Source: Brachionus rotundiformis (Eukaryota > Rotifera > Eurotatoria > Ploima > Brachionidae). From it: DNA of 64,000 nt. Positions 43,201 through 55,179 of this stretch are shown piece by piece. The notes beneath the pieces are model-generated. The model saw only the letters and a program-made list of their open reading frames with translations, ran no database searches and had not been told where the DNA came from. A program made the position numbers and the translations under genes. The stretch lies in contig JAESIW010000203.1 in assembly GCA_016802295.1 (NCBI GenBank), positions 1,462,961 through 1,526,960 of the forward strand. Direction: 5' to 3'. Position 1 is the first letter of the stretch; each line of letters begins with the position of its first letter.

Positions 43201-46200
43201 ATTTAAAAAATAAAAAATGTTGTACTGTGGGGTCTTAAAAAATTAACTCTTTAAAAAGCTTTGGTTCCTTCTACATTCTGGTGTATATTTTTATTTAAAA
43301 AAAAAAAGAGTGTGGCAATTTCTTTACTCAAAAGAAGCAAAAAAAAAATACTTTCTTCACTTAAATCGTGTGTCGTCTCAGAGATTATTTAACAGACCCA
43401 TTTTTTTCAAAAAGACTAGACAAAATTCTGAAAATATCTATGGTTTACTTTTTTGAATTTTTGTTTAATTTTATTTAAATAAAGTCTCAAAATCATGTTT
43501 GATTTAAATTTTGAATATTTAAAATTATATTAATAATTTTTTGATTATTTTAACTTAGTATTGAACCCAATTTTAGCAAAGTAAAATTTTTGATCAAATT
43601 TCAAGCGCTCAATCTTGCTCAAACATTTTTAAATGCGCAATTAAATTTCATTCAATTAAATTCAAAATACAATCCTTTTTCTAAAGTTTAAAAATAAAGC
43701 TTTGAAATGTCAAAAGAATAAAAAATCCTCGATGAAATTTAATTGCGCATTTAAAAATGTTTGAGCAAGATTGAGCGCTTGAAATTTGATCAAAAATTTT
43801 ACCATTAAAAATTAATTAAATCTCATAAATTGATCCGATTATCAAAAAGAAGTTGATCTTCAGCCTGATATTAATAATAATAATCAAGATTCCTTATTTT
43901 TCAGCGAATGGAATGGAGCTCTACCTGAATCCAATCTGCTTTTTCTTGGTATCAAATTAGATTCTTTGATTGACTAAATTAAACATTTATAAGCTTTGAA
44001 TTCAAAACAAATCTTCAAAATCAATTTTAGGCAAAAGGTTAAGAGTTTTACTTTAAGAACTTTCCGTCAAAGACAAGTATCGAAATAGTTCACAAGAAAT
44101 AAAAAATCGACCTGACCAATGGCAATCAAGCTATTTGCAAAATTAATTGTTTTAAGGCAGAATCATTAATTGATAATTTAATAAACTAATTAATATATTA
44201 ATAAATAATTTAAAACACATACTTTCTTTGACAAATTTTGTATCTTAGATGAAGTTAGAAGAAATTTTATCTATTTTACTTAAACAAAAGACTTAGTTAA
44301 ATTTTGCTTTTTAAAAATAATAATAATCATAAATTATTGCAATAAAAAATGTCACAAAACTGACAGGTGCGTTTTGATATGTTCAGTGTTTGAGATCGCA
44401 GAACTAGACATCAAGCATCAACTAGAGAGAGACTTGTTTAAGTATGATGATGATTTAAAAGTAACCATATCAATCTATTTAGACTTTATCACCAATTGGG
44501 TACAGCATTTGGTCCAAGTGTCAAATTTTTCCAAAGCATTGTGTGTTCTTGAAAACGAGTGGAACTTTTGCAAGAACAATTTGTACTTTGTGACTGCTAC
44601 TGAAGACATATTTGCCAGCCGATTTTGCAACATGGGCATTCTAGTTTACGAATCCCTCATAAACACCATCAATTTAATTGATTCTAAATTCAAACAACCT
44701 CTCAGAATTGATATTGATAAGCTTCTCTGGGACGAAAAAATGAGGCTTTTGAACTTGGCAAGCATATCCATTCAGCACGAGCAGTCTGATCTAGACTCTG
44801 ATGAAAATTTATCATATTCTGATACAGAAAAGTTAAATTTAGATTTTAATCAATTTAAAGAAGAGATAGACAAGACAAGAAAATGGTGCATTAAAGCTCT
44901 TAGGTTCACAGCTGAGTTTTTAGCCGATCTTGAACTAGCCGCCAAATATCAAATTATCCATGATTTTCAGACTTTTTTGGACAAGTTAAATTCAAGCAAT
45001 CATGTAATGGTAAATCTAACCAACAAAGAATTGTTGACTGATTCATTTGAAAAGTCATTTTTAATCTTTGTACCACGAGAGTTTTCCAATGAAAGGATAC
45101 AAATAGCGCGTTTGCTTTTTCTAATTAGTGCCAAAGACAATTTTGAGTCAACTGAAGCCAATAAGTTCAACAAGTTTTGTTTTTATAAAAAATCTGATTC
45201 AAATGATTCAGAAAAGCAGTCTAATAAGGATCCTATAACTGCGCTAATGAAACATTTTAGAAGAAATTCGTTCATGATCAGCTCTTCTCATCACAAGACT
45301 TGCTATCTGCTTTTTGTTCAGCTCAGTGACCAGAAGCAAAGTTGGAATTGGACGGGACAAAAAATAAATTTGTATGCTTCCAGACCAGTTAGATATTCTC
45401 TCTACCATCATCTCAAAAATCCCAAAAATGACCCAGAAGCAAAATATTTATACTTGGTCACTTCTAAACAATCTATTTTGACAGAGAAAAAAATCGAATT
45501 GAAACAAAAATTACAAGGTAAATTTTTCATTTGTTTAAGAACAGAGCTTACTAAGTTTTGTTTTATTAATTATCTTTTGTAATTTAAAAAATATAAAAAA
45601 TTAAAGAAAAGATTGCCATCTTACTAGTCATTACTAGATGTAAGAAGCAGTTGACTTAGTGATAGAATAATAAATCGTTTCTGACTTGAGCAAGAAAAAT
45701 TTCCCTCTGGATTCTGATGCCATTGCCTCTTATTTGCGCAGCTGGACCTTTAATTTCTAATCTTTTTACCAGATTCCTGGCAAGGTTAACCTTTTCCAGC
45801 CATCATCAATTTGTACATTTCCAATCAAATTTCCTCTTACCCTTCTTTTACTCAATCTTGTCAAACCGAGTCTAGCTAGCCTAAAATCATACAACATACT
45901 TCTTAGTAGTGTTGTGAGTCAACTCGACTCAAGTTGATTTTTTTTCTTTTCTTGTCGACTTACCGACTAATCGACTTCTAGTCGACTAACAGTTTTATAA
46001 ATCGATTAAAGTCGACTAAGTCGAACATTATTCCCTTTATATTTTATATTTTAAAACAAAAATGTATTAAATTATTTTTTAATTGTGAATAAATTTGACA
46101 AAATAAATTATAAATTTTCATAGTAGTAGAAGTAGTTGCTGTGGTATAGTGATTTATTATTAATTAGCGCTTAACCATTAAGGCTATTACAGTCTTTATA

Positions 46201-49200
46201 AATTTAGTCTGATTATTTCTTTATCTATTTGAGCCTTGAAACTGTTGACTGTCCTTGCTGATGTTGCTTTTGATAGTTTATTCCTTGTTTGTTGATCTGC
46301 CTCACAAGTTTATGGTCATTTCTTATTCTTAAATTTAGTCGCAAGCTATTTTCAAATTTTATTCATTCCAATCCATTAATAATTTTATACATCTGTATTA
46401 AATCTCCCCTAACTCACCGTTTTTAATGACTCAAAGGATACTAAGTCTCTCATCATAGGGTTTATTCTAAATACTATTTATTAATTTCGTTGCACTAGAT
46501 TGTATATTTTCGATTAATCTGATATCCTAATGAAGGTGAGCAATTACAGATTGCGTATTCTAAATGAGGTCTGACAAGCGAAGAGAAATTAATATCTCCT
46601 TATCAAGTTACATAAAAGAGCTTTTGATCTGTCCTAGAACTCTATTCGCTTTAGATACTGTGAATATGCACTGTTTCCTCTATTTGAGGTAGTTGGAAAT
46701 AATTAAACTAAGATCTCTTTCTTTTGCTGTCTCTTTTAGAAAGTAGGTTTTATTATTCTGTCTCATTTGGTAAATGGTTCTTTTCTTCCTAAGTGCATAG
46801 CTTTACATTTCGATAGATTAAAATCTATTGACCATTCTTTAATCCAATCAACTAGCATTTCAAGGTCTTATTTTAAGATAGTACTTGCAGATTCTTGACT
46901 GCTTACACCAATTATCTTAAGCCATATTACCAACTTAGACATTTAAGACTTTTCAGAAGATCATCTATATAAATGACGAATAGAATTGGTCCCAATACCG
47001 AATCTTGAGGGACGCCACTCGTGACTTCTTCCCATTTAGACATATTTTCACCAAGTACAACTCTCCTCTCTATTCCCGCCCCACTAAGAAATATTTGATC
47101 AATTTAAGACTAGTCCTTCAATTCCATATAATTTTAATTTAATCAGTAGTTTACGGTGTGATACTTTATCAAAAGCTTTAGAGAAATTAGTCTAGACGAA
47201 GTAAACTTTATTCCCATTTTCCATTTCAAATGTTAATTTATCAATGTATGTATCTAAAAGATTAGTGCTGCATGACTTTAGTAATAGTTAATAAAAAGTT
47301 CTTATGAAACAGTAAAAAATTTTATTCAATAATTGATATGAGTTTAACATTTACCGTATTTCCATTAGATGTCTTTAGTTCAGATGAGTTTGAATTTAAA
47401 AAAAATAATTATAACGAAATATCAACTATGTTAAAATAATGAATAATGATTTTTTTTTTTTTGGATTTTCATTGCTTAAATACTTTAGAATACTCTATTT
47501 GAATATTGTTTTTCATTTTTATTTGCTTAAACGTCCATTTTTCAATAAATTTTAAAAAACAATATATAAGTAAATTTTTTTATTCAAATGTTGTGTTTTA
47601 CACGCTTTGTGGTTGTCAATGTGAAATTGGACCTGTTCTCACCACTTTTTGAAACATATCATAAGTCTGCCAAAATGTATCACTTTCACGCCACACATCT
47701 ATCCATTGACATAATTAATCTAGATCTTTCTGCAGCATCTTTCTCATAAAAATTGACGATTGAAAGCTTAATTGAATTCTTATTTTTAATATGTAAAATT
47801 GTGAATTTATTCTATTAAAATATAAATTTTAACCTAAAATTAATATCTGGCATAGATAAAAAAAATGCACATTTTATATAATATAATAAGTTGATTTATC
47901 AATGATAAAGTCTTCTTAAAAAAAGTCTTTGCTTGTAATGTTTTTTTTTAAGGAGCTATAACACTGATAAAAGAAAAGGCATCATTTCATCCATCAATTG
48001 ATGAGTCAATAACTGTTCTAAAGGACAAAATATACGAACTTGGCACTGAGTGTACACAATGGATCAATTCTTTAGAAGTTGATTTAATTCCTGACTTTTC
48101 TAGTGAAGAAAATGGAAGAGACCTGGCAAAAATAAAGATCAAAGTGAATGAAATTTTGAGAGTTTCCTACTTATTTGGGATAGAGCTTCAGCATGATATT
48201 ATAAAGTTTATGACACAAAACAAAACCAATTCTTATGTACAAGGTCTAGCTGAATTTTCAATACAGTGGTGTGACTATATTGTGAGAAAAATGGACCGTG
48301 TGAAAGGTAGAAAGAGTAGGCCTTGGGCTGCCAACAAAGGTCTCCATCTCGTACAAGTGGCAGTAGATCACTCCGTTCATTTAAGCAGTGGAGACTTTTG
48401 CCGCTTGACCGAAGCTATCGAAAGATGTTTTACTCATTTGATTGGCAATATAGAGCAGCAAGATGACGATCAAACAATGCCATTAAACACAACAGATGAT
48501 ATATTTTGTCCAAGACTTAATTTATTTACCAAGGTTGTCAATAAGATACTGCCTCCGAGAAGTAGATTTGAAAATGCTTGTACCAACTTTGACGAAAATG
48601 TTGAAAATAAGCGCCAAGAGGAAAAGAGTATTGGCAAAATCTTGGATAAGAAAAGACAAGACTGGATAATAGTTGGACCAGAAGTTCAATTTAGATGGCA
48701 ATTAGGTCTGCTGATTGGAGAGGGAAGCTTTGGCAAAGTGTATTCATGCGTCAACTTGGACACATGGGAACCAATGGCTCTAAAGATCGTCGAGTTCAAG
48801 CGTAATACAAATTTTGAAAGCTTAAAGGGAATTGCTGATGAAATAAACAATGTTGTGGACATAAATCATGAGAACTTGGTCAAAGTTTACGGATCTGAGC
48901 TACACAAAAAAGAACTATTTATTTTCATGGAGTTTTGCGGAGATCACTGCACCTTAGACAATCTCAGTCGAGATGCATCGGGCCTGCCAGAAAACATGGT
49001 TCGAAAGTACACCAAATCTTTGCTAAAAGGAGTAGAGCATTTACATGAAAAAAACATAATACATAGAGACATAAAAGGTGCCAATATATTCCTTAAATCA
49101 ATAGATATTAGACATCCTGAAAAAGTTGTTCTCAAACTAGGAGATTTTGGTTGCTCAATCCGCCTTAAAGACCCGATTGGAACGGCAAGCCGAGATCAAG

Positions 49201-49604
49201 CAACAGGTCTAAGAGGAACTTATGGTATTTGTCTCAAAAGACTAAAATTAGGCTTGATTTAATAATTTTTTATTTAAGCATTTATGGCTCCTGAAGTGAT
49301 GGCATCGGGTTGTGCCAAAGATAAAGGCTATACTTATTCAGCAGATATATGGAGTGTTGGATGTGTTGTGATTGAAATGTTTACTGGCAAAAGACCATGG
49401 CATCCTTTAAAAGATGAAGCTATATTGTTCAAAGTTCATCTTTCTTTTGATGATGATAGAAAGCCTCCTTATCCATGTGCTGTTTCTGAAGAGGCAGTGC
49501 ACTTTTTGAACTGCTGTCTTAAGTTTAAACCATCAAATCGCAAAAATGCAGACCAACTCTTGGAACATAGTTTTTTAAAAATTTCAGATGATGAATTTGA
49601 ATAA
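40212..49604 (+). CDS. MAP3K4-like kinase, copy 2, interrupted by an insertion
   Basis: Exons: 40212-40920, 41618-42660 plus 44383-45517 (one exon split by a 1,722-bp insert), 47953-49224, 49279-49604. Intron positions and phases equal those of copy 1; with the insert removed the sum is 4,485 nt (1,494 residues) in frame without other stops. Scaffold (PEYTKYWKWFEQR) and kinase motifs are intact: GEGSFGKVYSC, MALKI, HRDIKGANIF, GDFGCS, MAPEVM. The acidic N-terminus of copy 1 is replaced by a shorter unrelated one. As it stands the insert adds stop codons after HMIY and I could not find a GT-AG pair in the correct phase to remove it, so the gene may make only a truncated scaffold, or the downstream half may be expressed on its own. 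A pseudogene in an early stage is possible. Confidence 0.7.
41150..41215 (+). mobile_element. LINE 3' tail in intron 1 of kinase copy 2
   Basis: A diverged copy of the tail seen at 10.4, 22.0 and 56.1 kb (here CTAGCCTGATGATTAA). The corresponding intron in the pseudogene fragment at 26.1 kb lacks this stretch, so the insertion postdates that duplication or was lost there. Confidence 0.55.
42820..43062 (+). mobile_element. LINE C-terminal fragment within the insert
   Basis: Frames read VGNIRGHKHRLVKQHTM then LVVENWNRLPSEVLAATSKD and NFKNKLDDFLAS, ending at a stop (43,062). This is the end of a non-LTR reverse-transcriptase ORF of the type whose tail reads NRVVNxWN in other families, plus some 3' UTR. 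Confidence 0.7.
43581..43802. repeat. 222-bp foldback with a perfect 70-bp inverted repeat
   Basis: 43,581-43,650 (starting GTAAAATTTTTGATCAAATT) is the exact complement, as read by eye, of 43,733-43,802 (ending AATTTGATCAAAAATTTTAC). Loop of 82 nt. Perfect arms imply a recent origin or ongoing homogenisation. No target duplication seen at the edges. Confidence 0.85.
45905..46030. repeat. GTCGAC-rich repeat block in intron 2 of kinase copy 2
   Basis: Repeated words GTCGACT, AGTCGAC and TCGACTTA over about 125 bp, beginning GTGTTGTGAGTCAACTCGAC. The same motif style occurs near 34,490. It is probably the end of a small element. The rest of the intron up to 46,150 shows nothing clear. Confidence 0.4.
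46150..47270 (-). mobile_element. decayed LINE reverse transcriptase in intron 2 of kinase copy 2
   Basis: Minus-strand frames give, in order, SKAFDKVSHRKLLIKLKLYG, SKWEEVTSGVPQDSVLGPIL, YIDDL, LVDWIKEWSIDFNLSKCKAM, then C-terminal words such as RPHLEYAI, RGDLIQMYKIINGL and LRLNLRIRNDHKL. This is most of the palm, thumb and tail of a CR1/L2-type non-LTR reverse transcriptase with many stops. At about 47,600-47,750 another minus-strand trace (LQKDLD, CQWIDVW) may belong to a second copy. Confidence 0.75.
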
Positions 49605-50225
49605 AATCAAAATAATATCAAATTTAAAATTATTGTCTAATTCAATTTATATTTGAATTTTTCGAAAGTATTCTAATAGAAAAATTTAATCTTTATTTTA
49701 TTAAAATTTTGTGTTTTAATTTTAATTTTATTTCTATTACATTAAAGCTTTTATTATTAGTTTTCCAATAAATTATTTAAAATTTATAAAATATACTTTA
49801 TTTTAAATTTAATATTCATTGTAACTGGTTTCATTGATTTATCGGGAATGAAAACACAATTATTGATAGAAAATAAAAATCCTCTCTTAACTAATAAATA
49901 GTTTTTCATTCTCAGAAATATCTGCCTATTATCTGAACTGATCAAGAATTTGTAATTAATATAAAAGGTTAAAATTACTTGTCATATTCTATACAATTTT
50001 TAGATTTAATCACTAATTCAGAATGTATAATTTATCAAAAAGAATGTGTACATCGTAGCAAACTTGAAATAGTTAGGTAGAAATAGGTTAGCTATTGAAC
50101 AGATTTAAAGCTTTAAGTATATCATTATCGTAGTTAAGATTTCCAAAACTAACATCAGTACACATAGTTCTCTGCTGTGGATCCTCGACATATTTATATA
50201 TAGAAATATAATATTATATATAGAA
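49605..50225. other. intergenic, AT-rich
   Basis: Downstream of kinase copy 2. Homopolymer-rich sequence with nothing recognised. Confidence 0.3.
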
Positions 50226-50248
50226 AAGGATAAAGGACTTTGAAACGC

Positions 50249-50500
50249 ATGGAAGAAAAACGCCTTAGAATAGAACAAGATGAATTGAGCAAAATTGAAG
50301 TCAAAATCAAGTCTCAAATTGATGAAGAGAATAGTAAGGACAGTTCTAGATTAAGTAGCAAGGACGATATGCCATTGTTGAAAATTGTGAAAAGTAAAGA
50401 ACTGCTAAATGATATTATGGTCAAAGTTTTTTTTATTCTTTTTCAGTCTCTGTTTAGCATAAAATTTATCCAATTTATTCATAATAAAAATTTTATATGA
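50249..50500 (+). CDS. small coiled-coil ORF, uncertain
   Basis: From ATG at 50,249 the frame encodes a charged, helix-favouring segment (MEEKRLRIEQDELSKIEVKI and onward) of about 57 codons that ends at ATTATG|GTCAAAG, a possible donor, after which the frame turns hydrophobic and stops. A second charged frame (NYESEMEEMIALNKLQ) lies at 50,520-50,594 after a TTTAG acceptor but in a phase that does not match. It could be the exon of an unrecognised gene or debris of LINE ORF1. Confidence 0.25.
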   Translation: MEEKRLRIEQDELSKIEVKIKSQIDEENSKDSSRLSSKDDMPLLKIVKSKELLNDIMVKVFFILFQSLFSIKFIQFIHNKNFI

Positions 50501-50779
50501 TAAATACAATAAAACTTTAGCTAACTATGAAAGTGAAATGGAAGAAATGATAGCACTTAACAAGTTGCAATTTTTTCTCAAATCTCCAAATTAGAAGCAA
50601 TAATAAGAGTTTGAAACTACAAGTAAGACCGATTAAAACTTCATTTATGCAAATATTATCAAACAAATTAAAAATAAGTTGCTTATAAAATTAGCAAAAA
50701 AATAATTAAAAAGAATAGAAATATTTAAATCGAATTCTTTGATAAAATTAGAGAAAATCAAATTAAAACAAAACAGGGT

Positions 50780-51000
50780 ATGTAAACTTCAACATTAATC
50801 TCTTGATCACAAAAAACTAATTTAATAAGTCTTAAGTAAAAATTTCCGAGAGTTTTTTCGCTTCAACTTGATTTTGATGATGGTTCTATCAGATTCAGAT
50901 AGTTAAAATTATCTATTTCTAATTTAAATTTTAACAATTTAAATATCGAAAATTAATGTTATTTTATTCTTTAATTTAATTGAATTTTAGCCTTTAAAGG
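50780..51000 (-). mobile_element. LINE fragment of the same family as 56.1-56.9 kb
   Basis: Bases 50,785-50,900 are clearly similar to 56,320-56,440 (shared words CTCTTGATCACAAA, GGTTCTATCAGATTC), in the same orientation. No open frame remains. Confidence 0.55.
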
Positions 51001-51105
51001 TGTAATAAATTTTTATGTAATATTTTATTAAAATAATTAACAGAATAATTAACTTTTTGAATAATAATTATATAGATTACTACTTATACTTATAATAATT
51101 AACAT

Positions 51106-54100
51106 CTAATTGCATACTGGAGGATTTACAAATGAAAATAAGTTAAATTCTACTGCTGCACAAAATATCATAAATGCAGCATACACACTTAAAAATACGT
51201 ATCCAGTTCTCAGTTCCAGTCGCCACTTTCCAAAATGTATAATTAATACCTTAAAAAAATTGATAAGATTTTTAGTTAGCATTTAATTCTTACTGTTGAT
51301 AAAACGCAAGCAAACAGAATAAATGAATCGTATCCAATTCCGGATGAATTAATGACCACATAACCATTGTTAAAGAAAGATTTTATAAACCATGGAAATG
51401 CAAGTCCAATCAGCAAGTCAAAGACATTTGAACCAATAATGTTAGACACTCCCATATCAACCATTCCTTGTCGTACTACCACAATGCTGGTATATGCATC
51501 TGGAATGCTGGTGCCCATCGCGATCAAAGTAATTGCCATCAGAGAATCAGGGATGCCTAAAGTATAACCAACTATCACTACCATCCAGACTATTAGATAG
51601 GAAAAAACAGCCAGCCATGCTACAGACAAAACAAATGTAATGTGAAATTTCTGCTTATGTTGTTCAATACGGCAATCTGGAATGGTAAAATGCAACAAAA
51701 TACGAATTGGCAAAAAGATTGCAGAAGTAATTATTTTTTTCATGCTGTCATGTTCATTTAGATTGAGATATTTAGATAAAATTAGTAGATAATTTTCTTT
51801 TTTGAATGGGTTCATTGACAAGCTTTAAAATTTTATTAAATGATTAAGTTTAAATAATTGTCCAATCCATACTTTGAAAAATCAATTGGTTTTGGTTTAG
51901 AGGTTTTTTTGTACCAAAAAGTCTTGATTAAGAATTGAATTTAAACTGGACTTAAGGTAAATAGATTAATCTTACTTCATCAATTACTCTTCTGACTGCC
52001 ATTCTAAATCTTGTTTTGGGACCAAAGAATCTTTTGTTGGTCATTATTTGCAAAACACAGGTATCAAAATCAATTCTTTATTTAAATTAAATTAGACAAT
52101 TTTAAATTAACAAGAATCTTACTGTCTTGTTCCTGAGGCTATCAACGAATCGATATTCTTTAGGTCATACTCGAAATTATTTTGTGGTGAATTTTGATAT
52201 GAAAAATTTCCAGATTCATTCGCACCATATGCTGCAATGTCATTTAATGTGCCACCCCATGCATATATATCTTCATCATCGTCATTGAATCTACCTTTTA
52301 AATTTTAATTTTTTTAAAATAATAATAATAAAATTAGACAATGGTTAATATTTGGTAAATGAATAAAAAATTATTGAAGATAAATTATTAATCTTTAACA
52401 TTTATCTATTTTTTTATTGTACAAAATGTAAATTTTTATTTTATTATTTTCAAATGATCACTTCTAACATATAATTTTAGATAATGTAACTTTAAATATA
52501 AAAACTTTCGTTTGTAAGATGGTAAAGTTTTATGAAATTTGGTAGATCTAAACTTACAGTATCCCGATTGTGACTGAGATAGTGTCCTATCTCCAAACGC
52601 ATAGTTTTTGTTGTGAAGTGCCTGGTCATTGTCTCCAAGTATACTATTGGCCTCTTGTCGAAATATTTTAAATTTTTCAAAGGCCCAATTTTTTGCTCGA
52701 TCATTATTCCTTCATTAACTTAAATTAATTAAATCAATTTTTTGTATATTTAAATCATTACATCATAAAAACACAATACAATGCATAAAAGATCAGCAAA
52801 CACATTGATTCATACCAGTAGACGCGGTCATCGTGAATTAGTAGAAATAGCATCAGAATTGATATAGTGTAGAAAAGTGAGTCCCTAATGAATGGCCATG
52901 TGGAAAGTTGAGCACTCTTATTTTTAAAATAAAAATTTGGAAATTATTTTTTCTTTAATTACTCCTGAGACAAAAAGTCCACAAATTCCCACAATAAAAA
53001 GTATGTTGAAGATTGCTGAGCCGACCGCAGAGCTGATGCCTGCTTCCGAATTGCTGACAAAAATACCCACAAGTGAAATGAATACTTCTGGGGTGCTGCT
53101 TCCAACAGCCATGAATGTGGCACCTAGCACGTCTTGGTCAAGATTGAATCTTTTGCCAATCAGCTCTATCGAGCTCATAAAGTACTCATCGCATACTATT
53201 AGAATGGATTTTAGCAAGTATATGGCAAACAAAATATGGAGAACAACTGCGCCTGTTTTTCTTTGTTTTTGGCTAAATAAATCTCTTGGAAAATCATATA
53301 TGATCGCAGCAATGCAATGCTCGCTCGAGTTGAAACCATTTGATGGACTTTTTGAAATCGAAACGGTCTTGTTATTTTTTAATTCATCTTCAAAATATAA
53401 TTTATTATTTTAAATGAATGAAAAATTATTTAATTGATTTTTTATCACTTTTAAAAATTTGTTTAAATTTATTATTGATTAAAAATAGTGATAAATCCCG
53501 GGCTGGAATTAAATTATTTAGTTTAATTAGAATTATCCTATGCCAGATTTTTAGTTGTTTAAAATAATGATAGAATTATTAATTAAAAATTATTAACAAT
53601 TAAGCCAAATTATTGCGTTCTTAATAAATTATATTCTATTTTTATGTTTTTAAAAGATAGTATTGATAATAAAAGATTTTATAAATCCTGTTTTGTTTTG
53701 TTAAAATTAATTATCAATTAGTATCATAACCAGCCAAGTGATTTTGATAATAGATTTTATTTAAAATCATCTCTTATTAATTATTTCAGTTTAGAATTTA
53801 ACAACTAGATTTTTTAAAAAATATTCATATAAATTAGCAATTTATAAAAAGTTCATTAATTTTAACTATTAAAATCAAAATTTTTGAAATTTATTTCTAT
53901 TAACAAAAAAATTGATTGTTGAAATTTTGTCAAATAACTACTAAATTGTTCGTTCATTTGTATGATGATCTTTAATTACATCCATTAATTTTCTTCAAAA
54001 AATTTTCCAATTAATTTTTTCAGAAAATTTGTTAATTAGAAATAGTCTTACGTTACCAAATTAAAGAATTAAAGTCTTAATTATCTCTGATTTTTGAGTT

Positions 54101-54424
54101 ATTTAGATAAAGCACTTTTAATAAACGTAATTTAACCAATTTTTGTTGTTTACCAAAAAAAATATGGCCAAATTAAAAATAAAATCTTTTTATATCTTTA
54201 CAGTTTAAATTAAAAAATTACAAAAAATTTGACTGAACAATTAAAGTTGTGAGTTTCATTTTTATTGGAAAACTTAATTATCATTATTAAAAAACTAAAA
54301 AAATAAAATTTTATTGTTTGTGACAAAATTGATACTGACCTTGGTGATGGAAATCGCTGCTTGGCAGACCGGAAGCAGTAAGCAACACAATTGAAAAAAT
54401 CCATGCTGCATCAATTATCCTCAT
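51106..54424 (-). CDS. K+-dependent Na+/Ca2+ exchanger (NCKX/SLC24-like)
   Basis: Nine exons, listed 5' to 3': 54424-54340, 53387-52963, 52916-52762, 52709-52558, 52294-52123, 52075-51976, 51922-51873, 51822-51294, 51249-51106. The sum is 1,812 nt, 603 residues plus stop, all phases agree and all introns are GT-AG. Exon 1 encodes a signal peptide (MRIIDAAWIFSIVLLTASG). The alpha-1 repeat reads GATFMAVGSSTPEVFISLVG with VGSAIFNILFIVG; after an acidic cytoplasmic loop (NDDDEDIYAW) the alpha-2 repeat reads AITLIAMGTSIPDAYTSIVV and IIGSNVFDLLIGLAFPW. The C-terminus ends FVNPPVCN as in other NCKX proteins. Alpha-2 keeps the aspartate after GSNVF, which in NCKX2 is linked to K+ dependence (from memory). 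Plasma-membrane Ca2+ extrusion is expected. The 50-nt exon at 51,922 is inferred from phase and is the least certain. Confidence 0.88.
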
Positions 54425-54930
54425 TTTTATTTTTCTATTTTATATTTGAGAGTTTTTTGTTAATTTGATTTCTGTTTCATTTTAATTTTGTCATAAATAA
54501 AATATCATGTTTTGTAACTGGTACAATGTGAAACTGGCGCAAACAAAATCTAGAACTAGAGAAAAAAAAGAACAATTACTCATTTTTATAATTAATTAAT
54601 TTTCCATTCCTAATTAATAATTAAATAGCAAACACAAAACAAAACAAAAAAATTTCTTCTTATAAAAAAAGCTCTCTATTGAGAACATGTCTCGTTCTTC
54701 TCGTCAAATTGATAAACTGGCTCGATCGATATTTTTCTAATTATAAAAGCTTAACTATTCTTCCGTCTTTAAGCTTGTAGCAACTTTATTTTAATGAGTG
54801 CGTCATAATCTCAAGTTACACAATTAGAGATATATTTGCTAATGTATGTAGATTTAATTAAGCGCTGATTAGGCCTATCCTGAAAACAAGTAGTGGATAA
54901 ATTTGATTTCATGCCAGAAATGGTCGTAAA

Positions 54931-55179
54931 ATGAGCCACAATAAATTCTTATCGATTTTTTTCATATCCACTTTGTTTGCCGTTCAAATTAAGAGTTAGA
55001 ATTAATTTGCTTAGCTGTAATTTATAGCAGACAAATAAGTTGATTTGACAATATTGGCTCAAGAGGCCAATTCATCAGAATTAAATGAACTAATTGATTT
55101 TTCATCTAATCAAAAATTTGAAGCTTTCTCTTTGCCCCAAAGCAAACCTAAAGCTAAAGCAAACAAATTGCCGCTGTGA
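54931..55179 (+). CDS. small secreted protein, two exons
   Basis: Exon 1 54931-54994 and exon 2 55040-55179, joined over a 45-nt GT-AG intron (phase 1), give 67 residues. Residues 2-21 form a clear signal peptide (SHNKFLSIFFISTLFAVQ). The mature part is small and polar: LAQEANSSELNELIDFSSNQ, then KFEAFSLPQSKPKAKANKLP. It has no cysteine, so it is not a disulfide-rich toxin. The lysine-rich C-terminus (KPKAKANK) could offer cleavage sites, as in a neuropeptide precursor, but there is no classic KR or GKR site. It lies divergent to the exchanger gene, about 500 bp from its start. No family recognised; the coding call rests on signal peptide, frame and splice fit. Confidence 0.5.

Larger units (their letters stand above)
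42661..44382. mobile_element. 1.72-kb insert in exon 2 of kinase copy 2
   Basis: Copy 1 is continuous at HMIYSVF; in copy 2 the codons for HMIY end at 42,660 and SVF resumes at 44,383. The insert begins CATATTAAAA and ends TTTTGATATG followed by one extra T, so its termini are a short inverted repeat (CATATYAAAA). GTGACA also recurs inverted just inside. It contains a LINE C-terminus and a foldback element, so it is itself a nest. No transposase of its own was found. Confidence 0.7.

Noticed and set aside
42661..44382. Insert treated as a normal intron of kinase copy 2
   Set aside because: No GT-AG pair of correct phase was found at its edges, and copy 1 has no intron at that position.
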